From Pseudomonas juntendi (GTDB lineage: Bacteria > Pseudomonadota > Gammaproteobacteria > Pseudomonadales > Pseudomonadaceae), in NCBI RefSeq assembly GCF_009932375.1, contig NZ_BLJG01000101.1, forward strand, positions 1 to 51,346: DNA of 51,346 nucleotides, read 5' to 3'. Positions 27,033-38,336 of this stretch are shown one piece after another. Numbering within the stretch: position 1 is the first letter of the stretch; each line of letters begins with the position of its first letter. Below the pieces are notes generated by a model that saw nothing but the letters and a program-made list of their open reading frames with translations, had not been told where the DNA came from and did no database searches. Both the position numbers and the translations under genes were made by a program.

Positions 27033-27067
27033 CTTGCAACTTGCAACTTGCAACTTGCAACTTGCAA
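27033..27067. repeat. Heptamer tandem array downstream of sahH
   Basis: Five perfect copies of CTTGCAA on the plus strand, followed by a decayed CTCGCTG unit just before the sahH stop. It is the forward arm of the inverted pair with 26859-26935; the two arms are partly complementary (CTTGCAA against the AAGCTGCAAG side) and could fold into a long imperfect stem around the terminator hairpin. Confidence 0.9.
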
Positions 27068-27096
27068 CTCGCTGCTAGCAGCTCCAACCCTGCCGC

Positions 27097-28623
<1,527 letters not shown>

Positions 28624-28669
28624 GTGGCGGGCATGGCACCGCTGTGGGCAACCATGTGAAGCGGCGCAG

Positions 28670-28698
28670 ATTATAGCTGTGCCTGCCGGGTTGCCCAA
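28670..28698 (-). promoter_or_regulatory. Sigma70 promoter of the SAH riboswitch-sahH transcript
   Basis: On the minus strand -35 TTGGGC (28698-28693), a 17-base spacer, and a consensus -10 TATAAT (28675-28670). Transcription would start near 28662, about 40 nt before the riboswitch core. Confidence 0.8.
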
Positions 28699-28801
28699 GG
28701 TTTTCTGTCGATTAATCGCGACGATAGTCGATGTGCAATGGAGCGATCGCAGCTGCTCTGCCATCATGGGCGCACGTTAGCCAAGCAGGTCAGGAGTACT
28801 G

Positions 28802-29983
28802 ATGAACTTTCACACCCGCAAGTGGGTTAAACCCGAAGACCTCAACCCCAATGGCACCCTGTTCGGTGGCAGCCTGTTGCGCTGGATCGACGAAGAGGCG
28901 GCGATCTACGCCATCGTACAGCTGGGCAACCAGCGCGTGGTGACCAAGTACATGTCGGAAATCAATTTCGTCAGTGCCTCGCGCCAGGGCGACATCATCG
29001 AGCTGGGCATCACCGCGACGGAGTTCGGCCGCACCTCGATCACCCTCAAATGCGAGGTACGCAACAAGATCACCCGCAAGAGCATCCTGACCGTCGACAA
29101 GATGGTCTTCGTCAACCTGGGTGAAGACGGCTTGCCGGCGATGGGCCGCAGAGCGGCCCCGGCATTCTCAAGGCTGGGCGCTGACCTTGCGCACCACCCG
29201 GCCGATGCTCAAGCCCTGCACCAGGATCGACGACAGCACCACGATGTAGGTAATCGACAGCAGCAGGTCGCGCTCATCGCCCAAGGGCAGCGACAGCGCC
29301 AGGGCCACCGAGACCCCGCCACGCAAGCCCCCCCAGGTCAGTACCCGCACCGTGCCTTTGGGCACCGGCCGCCAGCGCCGCAACAGCACGATGGCCGGGG
29401 CCACGGTCAGCAACCGCGAAAGCAGCACCGCCAGCGCCAGCACGCCGCCAGCGGCCAGGTGCATCCAGTTGAACGGCAGCAGCAACAGCTCCAGGCCGAT
29501 CAGGGCGAACAGCAGCGCATTGAGCATGTCATCGATCAGCTCCCAGAAACCGTCCATGTAGCGGCGGGTCATGTCGTTCATGGCCAGGTTGCGCCCCAGG
29601 TTGCCGATGATCAGGCCCGCCACCACCATGGCGATCGGCGCCGACACGTGCAGCTCGTAGCACATCGCCGAGCCGCCGATCACCAGTGCCAGGGTCAGCA
29701 TGACCTCGACCTGGTACTGCTCCACGCTCTTGATCATGCGGTAGGTGGCGTAGCCGATCAGGCCGCCGAAGAGCACACCGCCAATGGCCTCGCGGACGAA
29801 CAGCACCGCCGTGTCGCTGATGCTTGGGGTTTCGCCCAGCTGGATGATGCCCAGCAACACGGTGAACACCACCACGGCGGTACCGTCGTTGAACAACGAC
29901 TCGCCGACGATGGTGGTCTTCAAGGGTTTCGGCGCATTGGCGGTACGCAGCGCACCGAGCACGGCAATCGGGTCGGTCGGTGA
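28802..29983 (+). CDS. Acyl-CoA thioesterase (hotdog fold) with lost stop codon and antisense read-through tail
   Basis: The first 113 residues are a clear YciA/BFIT-type thioesterase: NPNGTLFGGSLLRWIDEEAA (hotdog helix with its acidic residue), KYMSEINFVSASRQGDIIEL, and RKSILTVDKMVFVNLGEDG. These proteins normally end about 20 residues later. Here homology stops at about 29140, just before a hairpin GGGCCGC-AGA-GCGGCCC (29143-29159), and the frame stays open to 29983, running antisense through 816 bases of the antiporter gene. The tail is Gln/His/Arg-rich with no family resemblance. Best explanation: a small deletion fused the gene to the intergenic hairpin and removed the stop. AGGAG precedes ATG 28802. 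Could be a pseudogene or a sequence error. Confidence 0.6.
   Translation: MNFHTRKWVKPEDLNPNGTLFGGSLLRWIDEEAAIYAIVQLGNQRVVTKYMSEINFVSASRQGDIIELGITATEFGRTSITLKCEVRNKITRKSILTVDKMVFVNLGEDGLPAMGRRAAPAFSRLGADLAHHPADAQALHQDRRQHHDVGNRQQQVALIAQGQRQRQGHRDPATQAPPGQYPHRAFGHRPPAPQQHDGRGHGQQPRKQHRQRQHAASGQVHPVERQQQQLQADQGEQQRIEHVIDQLPETVHVAAGHVVHGQVAPQVADDQARHHHGDRRRHVQLVAHRRAADHQCQGQHDLDLVLLHALDHAVGGVADQAAEEHTANGLADEQHRRVADAWGFAQLDDAQQHGEHHHGGTVVEQRLADDGGLQGFRRIGGTQRTEHGNRVGR
29143..29159. terminator. Hairpin at the 3' junction of thioesterase and antiporter genes
   Basis: Perfect 7-bp stem GGGCCGC/GCGGCCC with loop AGA, eight bases beyond the antiporter stop. It probably served both convergent genes as a terminator-like structure, but no T-run is present. 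It is now inside the extended thioesterase reading frame. Confidence 0.5.
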
Positions 29984-30403
29984 AATCAGTGCACCGAACA
30001 GCAGGCAGTAGATCAGCGGAACCTGCCAGCCGAACATGGCAAAGACCCAATGCGACAGGTAGCCGATGACCACGGTGGCAATCAGCACGCCCACGGTCGC
30101 CAGTAGCCCAATCGGCCAGCGGTAGCTGCGCAGGTCGGTGAGGTTGACGTGCAGGGCGCCGGCAAACAGCAGAAATGCCAGCATCCAGTGCATCAGCAGG
30201 TCATTGAAGTCGATCTGGTTCATCAGGCCTTCGACGCGCTCTTCCAGGCCAGGGAAGCCGATCAGGCTCAGGCCTTGCAGCATCAGGGAAAACAACAGCG
30301 CCGTGACCATCACGCCGATGGCGGGCGGCAGGCCGATGAAACGGTAGTTCACATAGGTGAGGAGGGTGGTCAGGCAGATAAACGCGGCAACTAATTCAAG
30401 CAT
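29168..30403 (-). CDS. Na+(K+)/H+ antiporter of the CPA1 (NhaP-like) family
   Basis: A 411-residue inner-membrane protein with about 12 transmembrane helices: MLELVAAFICLTTLLTYVNY, LLFGALISPTDPIAVLGALR with the conserved TDP motif, IVGESLFNDGTAVVVFTVLL with the ND pair, and TWGGLRGGVSVALALSLP. These are the ion-binding and structural signatures of CPA1 exchangers. Start ATG 30403 (preceded by AGGA) is used rather than a longer unhomologous frame to 30709. Divergent from the EamA gene. Exact cation preference cannot be told from sequence. Confidence 0.93.
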   Translation of the reverse strand: MLELVAAFICLTTLLTYVNYRFIGLPPAIGVMVTALLFSLMLQGLSLIGFPGLEERVEGLMNQIDFNDLLMHWMLAFLLFAGALHVNLTDLRSYRWPIGLLATVGVLIATVVIGYLSHWVFAMFGWQVPLIYCLLFGALISPTDPIAVLGALRTANAPKPLKTTIVGESLFNDGTAVVVFTVLLGIIQLGETPSISDTAVLFVREAIGGVLFGGLIGYATYRMIKSVEQYQVEVMLTLALVIGGSAMCYELHVSAPIAMVVAGLIIGNLGRNLAMNDMTRRYMDGFWELIDDMLNALLFALIGLELLLLPFNWMHLAAGGVLALAVLLSRLLTVAPAIVLLRRWRPVPKGTVRVLTWGGLRGGVSVALALSLPLGDERDLLLSITYIVVLSSILVQGLSIGRVVRKVSAQP

Positions 30404-30602
30404 CCCGAATCCTGTAACAGTGGCTTCCAAGTCGTAACCCGAATGGCTCGGGCAGTTCTTTGATGACCTGGCGAGGGGTTCGGGACACAGCCTTTGACCG
30501 AATTCGTTGCGAACGTTCCCATTCTGGGGCCGGCGATTGGCCGCACAATGGCCCGCTAACGCTCTATATTCACAGCCACGAAAGCCATAAGGAAAACAAG
30601 AC

Positions 30603-31436
30603 GTGCTGGCAACATCCTTGGTGCTGGTCGCCGCGCTGCTGCACGCGACCTGGAACACCCTGATCAAATTCAGCGGCGAGCGGCTGCTGGTCATTGCCAG
30701 CATGGACACCGTGGCCTTGGCCTTCGCCGTGCTGGCGCTGCCGTTCGTGCAACTGCCACCGGCCAGTATCTGGCCGTGGCTGCTGGCTTCGGCGCTGGCC
30801 GAGCAGCTGTACCGCTACCTGCTGATCCAGGCCTACCGGGTGGGTGACCTGGGCCTGGTCTACCCTCTGATGCGCGGGTTGTCGCCGCTGGTGGTGCTGG
30901 GCTTGACCCTGGCGTTTGCCGGGGAGTCGCTGAGCCAGCAGCAGATCATCGGGATCCTGCTGATTCCGTGCGGCATGGCCTGCCTGCTGTGGCAGGGCGG
31001 CGGCGGTGACCGGCTGCCCTGGGCGATGCTACCGGTGGTGGCCCTGATCGGCCTGTGCATCGGTTGCTACACCTGGTTCGACGGGCAGGCCGTGCGCCTG
31101 TGGGGCAAGCCGTGGGATTACCTGGTGTGGCTGACCCTGCTCAGTGCCTGGCCATTCCCGCTACTGGCCAGTGTGGCGCGGCGTGCGCCCTTCGTAGCGT
31201 TCTGGCGCAGCCAGTGGCGCCTGGGGCTGGCGGTAGGGTTCTGTGTGCTGTTCAGCTACGCGCTGGTGCTGTGGGCCATGCACCTGGGCTCTGTGGCCGA
31301 GGCTGCGGCATTGCGGGAATTGAGCGTGGTGCTGGTGGTGTTACTGGGTATGCGCTACCTCAAAGAACCTTTTGGCGGCCCAAGACTCCTAGCTTGCGGG
31401 CTGGTGCTGGCCGGCATGCTGGTAATGAAGCTCTGA
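30603..31436 (+). CDS. EamA/DMT-family transporter
   Basis: A 277-residue membrane protein with about ten hydrophobic segments and two EamA-like halves (first from LATSLVLVAALLHATWNTL, second from LPWAMLPVVALIGLCIGCYT). The drug/metabolite transporter superfamily exports metabolites such as amino acids; the substrate here is unknown. Start GTG 30603 with AAGGAAAACAAGAC upstream. Followed 28 bases later by the MAPEG gene. The 199-bp divergent region to the antiporter has no recognisable operator. Confidence 0.88.
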   Translation: MLATSLVLVAALLHATWNTLIKFSGERLLVIASMDTVALAFAVLALPFVQLPPASIWPWLLASALAEQLYRYLLIQAYRVGDLGLVYPLMRGLSPLVVLGLTLAFAGESLSQQQIIGILLIPCGMACLLWQGGGGDRLPWAMLPVVALIGLCIGCYTWFDGQAVRLWGKPWDYLVWLTLLSAWPFPLLASVARRAPFVAFWRSQWRLGLAVGFCVLFSYALVLWAMHLGSVAEAAALRELSVVLVVLLGMRYLKEPFGGPRLLACGLVLAGMLVMKL

Positions 31437-31464
31437 CCTGAAGACTGAACAAGGAGTCCTGCCT

Positions 31465-31851
31465 ATGACCGTCGCTTTGTGGTGCATCCTGATCGCGCTG
31501 TTCCTGCCGCCGCTGTGTGCCTTGATCGCCAAGGTCAGCAGTGGCCGCTTTGGCATGCGGGACAACCATGACCCGCGTGCCTTCCTCGATACGCTGTCCG
31601 GGCTGCCACGCCGCGCGCATGCTGCGCAGCAGAACAGCTACGAGGCATTTCCGGCGTTCGCCGCAGCCGTGCTGGTGGCAGACATTGTCGGCAATGCCGA
31701 GCAGGTGACCCAGGATGTTCTGGGGGTGATGTACATCACCAGCCGGCTGCTCTACATCATTTGCTACCTGGCCGACTGGGCTGCCTTGCGCTCGCTGGTA
31801 TGGCTGGCCGGGCTGGCGATCATCGTGGCGTTCTTCGTGGTTTCCATCTGA
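31465..31851 (+). CDS. MAPEG family membrane protein
   Basis: A 128-residue four-helix protein of the MAPEG (membrane-associated eicosanoid/glutathione metabolism) superfamily. The hallmark NxxExxP-like sequence appears as QQNSYEAFPAFAAAVL, with the basic LPRRAHAAQ preceding it and YITSRLLYIICYLAD after it. Some bacterial members bind glutathione. ATG 31465 follows AAGGAG. Probably cotranscribed with the EamA gene; convergent with mltA. Confidence 0.9.
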   Translation: MTVALWCILIALFLPPLCALIAKVSSGRFGMRDNHDPRAFLDTLSGLPRRAHAAQQNSYEAFPAFAAAVLVADIVGNAEQVTQDVLGVMYITSRLLYIICYLADWAALRSLVWLAGLAIIVAFFVVSI

Positions 31852-31861
31852 AGGCCTGCGT

Positions 31862-31900
31862 GGGCCCTGTGGCGCGGCTGAAGCCGCCCTCGCAGGGCCC
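31862..31900. terminator. Bidirectional hairpin between MAPEG gene and mltA
   Basis: Outer stem GGGCCCTG (31862-31869) pairs with CAGGGCCC (31893-31900), with an inner GCGGCT/AGCCGC hairpin. It fills the convergent gap of 57 bases. No strong T-run, so termination is inferred from position. Confidence 0.6.
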
Positions 31901-31908
31901 GCGCAACG

Positions 31909-33060
31909 TCAAGGAACCTTGGGCACCTCTGGCAGCGGCTGGCCCTTGGGCCAGAGCATCCAGATCTGCCCTTGCTGCTTCATGTTCCCCGCCAACTCGC
32001 CGGCCTCGGGCCCGGTACCCCAGAACAGGTCGGCACGCACTTCGCCAGCAATGGCGCCGCCCGTGTCCTGGGCGCCAACCGGGCGCACCACCGGCGAGCC
32101 GTCGGGGCGCGTGGTGGACAACCACAACAGGCTACCCAGAGGGATCACCTTGCGGTCGATGGCCACGCTGTAGCCTGGGGTCAGCGGTACGTTCAGCGAA
32201 CCGCGCGGGCCCTCGTTACTGTCCGGGCGGGTGCTGAAGAACACGTAGCTTGGGTTGCTGGCAAGCAACTCCGCGACGCGCTGGGGGTTCGCCTGGGCCC
32301 AGGCATGGATGGCGCCCATGCTCACCTCGTCCTTTTTCAACTGGCCCTGCTCGACCAGCCAGCGACCGATCGGCCGGTAGGGGTGGCCGTTCTGATCGGC
32401 ATAGCCCAGGCGCAGCTGGCGGCCATCTTCCAGCTGGATTCGGCCTGAGCCCTGGATCTGCAGGAACTGCAGGTCCATCGGGTCGCTCAGCCAGGCCAGC
32501 ACGGGGGCTTTCACGCCGTCACGGTTGATCACCTCGGCGGTGTCGTAAGGCTTGAGCACCCGACCCTCGAGGCGGCCACGCAAGCGCTTGCCCTTGAGTT
32601 CGGGGTACACGCTGGCCAGGTCGACGACAATCATGTCCTCGGGCACGCCGTAAACCGCCACATGGTTGGTTTTCGATGGGCTCAGGCTGCCGGGGTAGAC
32701 CGGTTCGTAGTAGCCGGTGATCAGGCCGTTGGCGTTGTTCTCGGCCGAGCGCAGGCCGTAGACCTCCAGGTTCTGCTCCAGGAAGGTGCGCACCTGCGCG
32801 GCACTGGCCTGGGCGCTACCCGCCGCTTCGCAGGTCGCGGCCCAGACCGGGTCGCGCTTGAGTTTTTCGCAACCGCTGCGCCAGGCGTAGAACCCGGCCA
32901 GCAAGTCTTCGTCACTGACTGCGGGCAGGTCTTTCCAGGTGGCGGGGGCGTAGGTGGCTACCGCATGCGGCTCGGGCTTGGCGCTCTCGCCGCCATTGCA
33001 GCCAGCCAGCAGGGCCAGTACCGGGAATGTCCAGGCCAGGTGGCGCAGGGCAGATTTCAT
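31909..33060 (-). CDS. mltA: Membrane-bound lytic murein transglycosylase A
   Basis: A 383-residue outer-membrane lipoprotein with lipobox LALLAGC (Cys21). It cleaves peptidoglycan with formation of 1,6-anhydromuramic acid. The MltA domain includes GLITGYYEPVYPGSLSPS and VLAWLSDPMDLQFLQIQGSG, and the C-terminal 3D domain contains AQDTGGAIAGEVRADLFWG with its conserved aspartates. Start ATG 33060 gives a proper lipoprotein signal; the nine extra upstream codons were rejected. Confidence 0.96.
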   Translation of the reverse strand: MKSALRHLAWTFPVLALLAGCNGGESAKPEPHAVATYAPATWKDLPAVSDEDLLAGFYAWRSGCEKLKRDPVWAATCEAAGSAQASAAQVRTFLEQNLEVYGLRSAENNANGLITGYYEPVYPGSLSPSKTNHVAVYGVPEDMIVVDLASVYPELKGKRLRGRLEGRVLKPYDTAEVINRDGVKAPVLAWLSDPMDLQFLQIQGSGRIQLEDGRQLRLGYADQNGHPYRPIGRWLVEQGQLKKDEVSMGAIHAWAQANPQRVAELLASNPSYVFFSTRPDSNEGPRGSLNVPLTPGYSVAIDRKVIPLGSLLWLSTTRPDGSPVVRPVGAQDTGGAIAGEVRADLFWGTGPEAGELAGNMKQQGQIWMLWPKGQPLPEVPKVP

Positions 33061-33179
33061 GTGTGCATTCCTGTGGTGGGTGAACATGAAGATTCGCCCC
33101 TGTTTTTTATGTGGCTATTGGTGTTTGGCTGCGGGGCAGCGATACTGGCCGCCCCTTTTCGCAGGCCGAAGTGAGCGTC

Positions 33180-33638
33180 ATGTTGAAGCGATTGACCGTT
33201 GTAGTGCTGGCAGCAGTGGCCCTGGGTGCAGCCTTGAGTGGTTGCGAGCGGGTTGACCCCAACTCGCCGCTGGGCAAGCGCAAGGTCATCTTCAAGGACA
33301 TGCTCAAGACCAGCGAAGACCTGGGCGGCATGTTGCGTGGCCGGTTGCCGTTCGACGGGGTGAAGTTTGCCGGCGGTGCGCTGCAACTGGACAACCTCTC
33401 GCACCAGCCGTGGCAGCACTTCCCGCAGGTACGCGATGGCGGTGACAGCAGTGCCCGTGCCGCAGTGTGGGAGCGCCAGGCGCGCTTCCATGAGCTGGCC
33501 CGGCAGCTGGAAGGCGTGACCGGCGAACTGGTCGATGTGACCCGCACGCAGCCGCTGGACCCTGCGCAACTGAAAGCGCCGATGGACAAGGTCGAGGCGG
33601 CCTGCAAGGCCTGCCATAGCGAGTTTCGCAATCATTGA
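33180..33638 (+). CDS. Cytochrome c'-like lipoprotein
   Basis: A 152-residue exported protein. Lipobox LGAALSGC (Cys22) marks it as a lipoprotein, and a single haem-attachment motif CKACH at residues 142-146 lies at the extreme C-terminus, the layout of class II cytochromes c (c' type) with a four-helix bundle. Role could be electron transfer or NO binding; no partner genes are adjacent. Start ATG 33180 chosen to place the signal peptide at the N-terminus; upstream codons in frame to 33111 overlap the divergent mltA leader. Confidence 0.88.
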   Translation: MLKRLTVVVLAAVALGAALSGCERVDPNSPLGKRKVIFKDMLKTSEDLGGMLRGRLPFDGVKFAGGALQLDNLSHQPWQHFPQVRDGGDSSARAAVWERQARFHELARQLEGVTGELVDVTRTQPLDPAQLKAPMDKVEAACKACHSEFRNH

Positions 33639-33680
33639 TGGCTGTGCTGTTTGCACAAACCTGAGGCTTGCACATGCTTC

Positions 33681-33708
33681 TGTGGGCGCGACACAAGGCC
33701 GCTCCCAC
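33681..33708. repeat. Single REP-like hairpin
   Basis: TGTGGG-CGCGACACAAGGCCGCT-CCCACA pairs its ends in the convergent gap between the cytochrome gene and the DUF1090 gene. It shares the CGACACAAGGCCGCTCC core with the REP pair at 40604-40677. Confidence 0.65.
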
Positions 33709-33735
33709 AAAGACCGCACTTGCAAGTCAGATACC

Positions 33736-34128
33736 TCAGCGGTCGAGATCGTCTACTGCTTCCTGCAGCTCTTTGCGCGACTCGGCGAGTTTGTCCTTGC
33801 GCTTGTTGATCTTCTCGGCGTCGCCCTTTTTCTCGGCCTTCTTCAGGTCTTTTTCGCGCTGCGCCACTTCATGACGGGCGTCGAGCACCTTTTGCTCGCG
33901 TTCCTTGCGCAGGCTGGCGTCGGTGCAGTTGTCGACCCCGCGCAGCGCTGCTTCCAGGTCTGCGACCTGGTCGCTGTTGCCGTGGTCACGGGCAATCTTC
34001 AGCTGGTTCTCGATGGCGCTGCGCTTGGCGGCGCAGCCAGTCAGGCCGGCATCCGGCTGGGCAGCCTGGGCGGTGCCTGCGGCCGCCGCAATGGTCGCGA
34101 GCAGGAAAAGGGTGGAAATACGTTTCAT
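33736..34128 (-). CDS. DUF1090 family periplasmic protein
   Basis: A 130-residue protein with signal peptide MKRISTLFLLATIAAAAGTA, cleavage after AQA. The mature part has the conserved cysteine pair (LTGCAAKRSAIENQL and GVDNCTDASL) followed by a highly charged helix EREQKVLDARHEVAQREKDL, probably a coiled coil. DUF1090 (YqjC-like) function is unknown. AGGAGG ribosome site directly before ATG 34128. Convergent with the cytochrome gene. Confidence 0.9.
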   Translation of the reverse strand: MKRISTLFLLATIAAAAGTAQAAQPDAGLTGCAAKRSAIENQLKIARDHGNSDQVADLEAALRGVDNCTDASLRKEREQKVLDARHEVAQREKDLKKAEKKGDAEKINKRKDKLAESRKELQEAVDDLDR

Positions 34129-34262
34129 GAAAAGCCTCCTGGACGGGGCGGGGCAGCAAAAAATTAGGGTGAAATCCTGCCTTGGTTTTGTCCTTTTAGA
34201 AACCCTTGCCGGGTATTTCCGCTTGAATCTCAGGAATTTCCTACAGGCTAATTGGTAAAAAA

Positions 34263-36035
<1,773 letters not shown>

Positions 36036-36041
36036 TCATGA

Positions 36042-36074
36042 AAAAGCCCCTGCCGATCGCTCGGCAGGGGCTTT
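36042..36074 (-). terminator. Rho-independent terminator of metK
   Basis: Perfect 13-bp stem AAGCCCCTGCCGA/TCGGCAGGGGCTT with a TCGC-type loop; on the minus strand it is followed by TTT, 22 bases after the metK stop. Confidence 0.9.
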
Positions 36075-36095
36075 CGTCCAGCGCTGCAGGAAAAC

Positions 36096-37286
36096 TTACA
36101 GGCCAGCAGCGTCACGCAGCGACTGGGCGCGGTCGGTACGCTCCCAGGTGAAGGTGGTGAAGGTGTCGTCGCCGACAGTCTTCTGCTGCGGGGTACGGCC
36201 GAAGTGGCCGTAGGCAGCGGTTTCCTGGTACATCGGGTGCAGCAGGTCGAGCATGGTGGTGATCGCGTACGGGCGCAGGTCGAAGCACTCGCGCACCAGC
36301 TGGATGATCTTCTCGTCGGAGACCTTGCCGGTACCGAAGGTGTTGATCGAGATGGAGGTCGGCTGGGCCACGCCAATGGCGTACGACACCTGGATCTCGC
36401 AACGCTCGGCCAGGCCGGCGGCGACGATGTTCTTGGCCACGTAGCGGCCGGCGTAGGCGGCGGAGCGGTCGACCTTGGACGGGTCCTTGCCGGAGAACGC
36501 ACCACCACCGTGACGCGCCATGCCGCCGTAGGAGTCGACGATGATCTTGCGGCCGGTCAGGCCGCAGTCGCCCACCGGGCCACCGATGATGAAGTTGCCG
36601 GTCGGGTTGATGTGGTACTGGGTACCTTTGTGCAGCAGTTCGGCAGGCAGGGTGTGCTTGACGATCAGCTCCATCACCGCTTCTTGCAGGTCTTTCTGCG
36701 AAACCTCAGGGTTGTGCTGGGTCGACAGTACCACTGCGTCGATGCCTACGACCTTGCCGTTTTCATAGCGGCAGGTGACCTGCGACTTGGCATCCGGGCG
36801 CAGCCATGGCAGCAGGCCGGACTTGCGTGCTTCGGCCTGGCGCTCGACCAGGCGGTGCGAGAAGCAGATAGGCGCCGGCATCAGCACTTCGGTTTCGTTG
36901 CTGGCATAACCGAACATCAGGCCCTGGTCGCCGGCGCCCTGGTCTTCCGGCTTGGAGCGGTCGACGCCCTGGGCGATGTCTACCGACTGCTTGCCGATGA
37001 TGTTCATCACGGCGCAGGTGGCGCCGTCGAAGCCGACGTCGGAGCTGTTGTAGCCGATATCGATGATGACTTTGCGCACCAGGTCTTCCAGGTCGACCCA
37101 GGCCGAGGTGGTGACCTCGCCGGCGATGATGGCGACACCGGTCTTGACCAGTGTTTCACACGCTACGCGGGCGTATTTATCCTGGGCGATGATGGCATCG
37201 AGGACTGCGTCCGAAATCTGGTCGGCGATCTTGTCCGGATGCCCTTCGGACACGGACTCGGAGGTGAAAAGGGAGTATTCGCTCAT
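36096..37286 (-). CDS. metK: S-adenosylmethionine synthetase
   Basis: A 396-residue cytosolic enzyme making SAM from ATP and methionine. Motifs: [20 protein letters not shown] at the start, [15 protein letters not shown] (ATP-binding), and [16 protein letters not shown] (phosphate-binding loop). Start ATG 37286 with AGGAACC upstream. The gene follows the ArsR-methyltransferase regulator by only 18 bases on the same strand, so the two are almost surely co-transcribed and metK would be controlled by that regulator's own operator at 38337-38362. Confidence 0.98.
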   Translation of the reverse strand: MSEYSLFTSESVSEGHPDKIADQISDAVLDAIIAQDKYARVACETLVKTGVAIIAGEVTTSAWVDLEDLVRKVIIDIGYNSSDVGFDGATCAVMNIIGKQSVDIAQGVDRSKPEDQGAGDQGLMFGYASNETEVLMPAPICFSHRLVERQAEARKSGLLPWLRPDAKSQVTCRYENGKVVGIDAVVLSTQHNPEVSQKDLQEAVMELIVKHTLPAELLHKGTQYHINPTGNFIIGGPVGDCGLTGRKIIVDSYGGMARHGGGAFSGKDPSKVDRSAAYAGRYVAKNIVAAGLAERCEIQVSYAIGVAQPTSISINTFGTGKVSDEKIIQLVRECFDLRPYAITTMLDLLHPMYQETAAYGHFGRTPQQKTVGDDTFTTFTWERTDRAQSLRDAAGL

Positions 37287-37304
37287 CTCGAAGGTTCCTG
37301 AAAT

Positions 37305-38297
37305 TTACCGATGGTGTATGTCGCCAGCCGTGCGCTGGAAGTGCCGGACCTGGATCTGGAAGCCGTTGCGCAAGCCCACGTACAGGCTGTCCGCATGGGC
37401 CAGCCCGGCCGCGTTGGCCCAGCGGGCCAGGTCGTCCTGTTCAAAGCCAAGCCACAGGTCGCCGCAGGCTTCGCGGGCCCACCCCTGGTCATGGCTGCAC
37501 AACTCGGTGACCAGCAGGCTGCCGCCTGCCTTCACCCGTTTGGCCAGCTGGCGCAAGGCCAGGGCCGGGTCGCTGAAATGGTGCAGTACCATGTTCAGCA
37601 CAACGCAGTCGGCGGCCACATCCGTGGCACCCAGTGCATCGGCCAACTGCAGGGTCACATTGTCGAGCCCCTCGCGCTGGCACACCTGGCGCGCCAGTTC
37701 GAGCATGGTCGCGCTGTTGTCCAGTGCAGTGACGTGGGCAAAGCGCCTGGCCAGGTCGGGTAGAAAACCACCGTCGCCGGGGCCGACTTCCAGGGCACTG
37801 GCCGCCGGGTCGAAATGCAGCTTGTCGAGCAGCGCCAGCAGGCTCTCGCGGTACTGCGGCAGGCCGGCGATCAGGTCTTGCTGGGCGCGGAACTTTTCTT
37901 CCACGCGCAGGAAGAAGTCCTGGCTGGTGACCGCGCGGCGTTGCTGGACCTGCGCGATGCGCGTCTGCACATCGGCCGGCAGGGCCAGGGCATCCACCTC
38001 TTCCAGCAGCGCCGCGTGCAGCCGGCCACCCAGGCGCAGGCTGTCGGGCAGGGCGCGGCGGTAGAAGATGGCATTGCCTTCACGGCGGGTGGCGACCAGC
38101 TCTGCCTGGGCCAGCACCTTGAGGTGGTGGCTCATGCCCGACTGCCCGATGCCGAAGATCTGGGCCAGCTCCAGTACACCGAACGAGTCGTTGGCCAGGG
38201 CTCGCAGCACGTTCAGGCGCAAGGCGTCGCCACTGGCCTTGCACAGGGCGGCCAATGTTTCGCATTGCTCGGGGATCGATTGCACACGGAGGTTCAT
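37305..38297 (-). CDS. SahR-like regulator: ArsR-type HTH fused to SAM-dependent methyltransferase domain
   Basis: A 330-residue two-domain protein. Residues about 1-95 are an ArsR winged helix (LCKASGDALRLNVLRALAND, FGIGQSGMSHHLKVLAQAEL). Residues about 140-330 are a class I methyltransferase fold with the SAM motif ALEVGPGDGGFLPDLARRF and VTALDNS. The SahR family has this architecture and represses SAM-cycle genes until SAH binds the methyltransferase-like domain. Being first in an operon with metK strongly suggests the same role; the name remains inference. No metal-binding CxC signature of arsenic sensors is seen in the HTH. The ATG at 38297 has no good ribosome site and may be nearly leaderless. 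Confidence 0.85.
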   Translation of the reverse strand: MNLRVQSIPEQCETLAALCKASGDALRLNVLRALANDSFGVLELAQIFGIGQSGMSHHLKVLAQAELVATRREGNAIFYRRALPDSLRLGGRLHAALLEEVDALALPADVQTRIAQVQQRRAVTSQDFFLRVEEKFRAQQDLIAGLPQYRESLLALLDKLHFDPAASALEVGPGDGGFLPDLARRFAHVTALDNSATMLELARQVCQREGLDNVTLQLADALGATDVAADCVVLNMVLHHFSDPALALRQLAKRVKAGGSLLVTELCSHDQGWAREACGDLWLGFEQDDLARWANAAGLAHADSLYVGLRNGFQIQVRHFQRTAGDIHHR

Positions 38298-38305
38298 GGG
38301 CGGGC

Positions 38306-38334
38306 AGTCTAGTCAGGCATTGGTGCCCTAGCAA
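38306..38334 (-). promoter_or_regulatory. Candidate promoter of the regulator-metK operon
   Basis: On the minus strand -35 TTGCTA (38334-38329), 17-base spacer, -10 TAGACT (38311-38306). The -10 box lies only eight bases before the ATG at 38297, so the mRNA would start within a few bases of the start codon. The palindrome at 38337-38362 abuts the -35. Confidence 0.45.
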
Positions 38335-38336
38335 GG

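Noticed and set aside
26859..27067. Heptamer arrays as a CRISPR array
   Set aside because: Units are 7 bp and contiguous, with no unique spacers and no cas genes.
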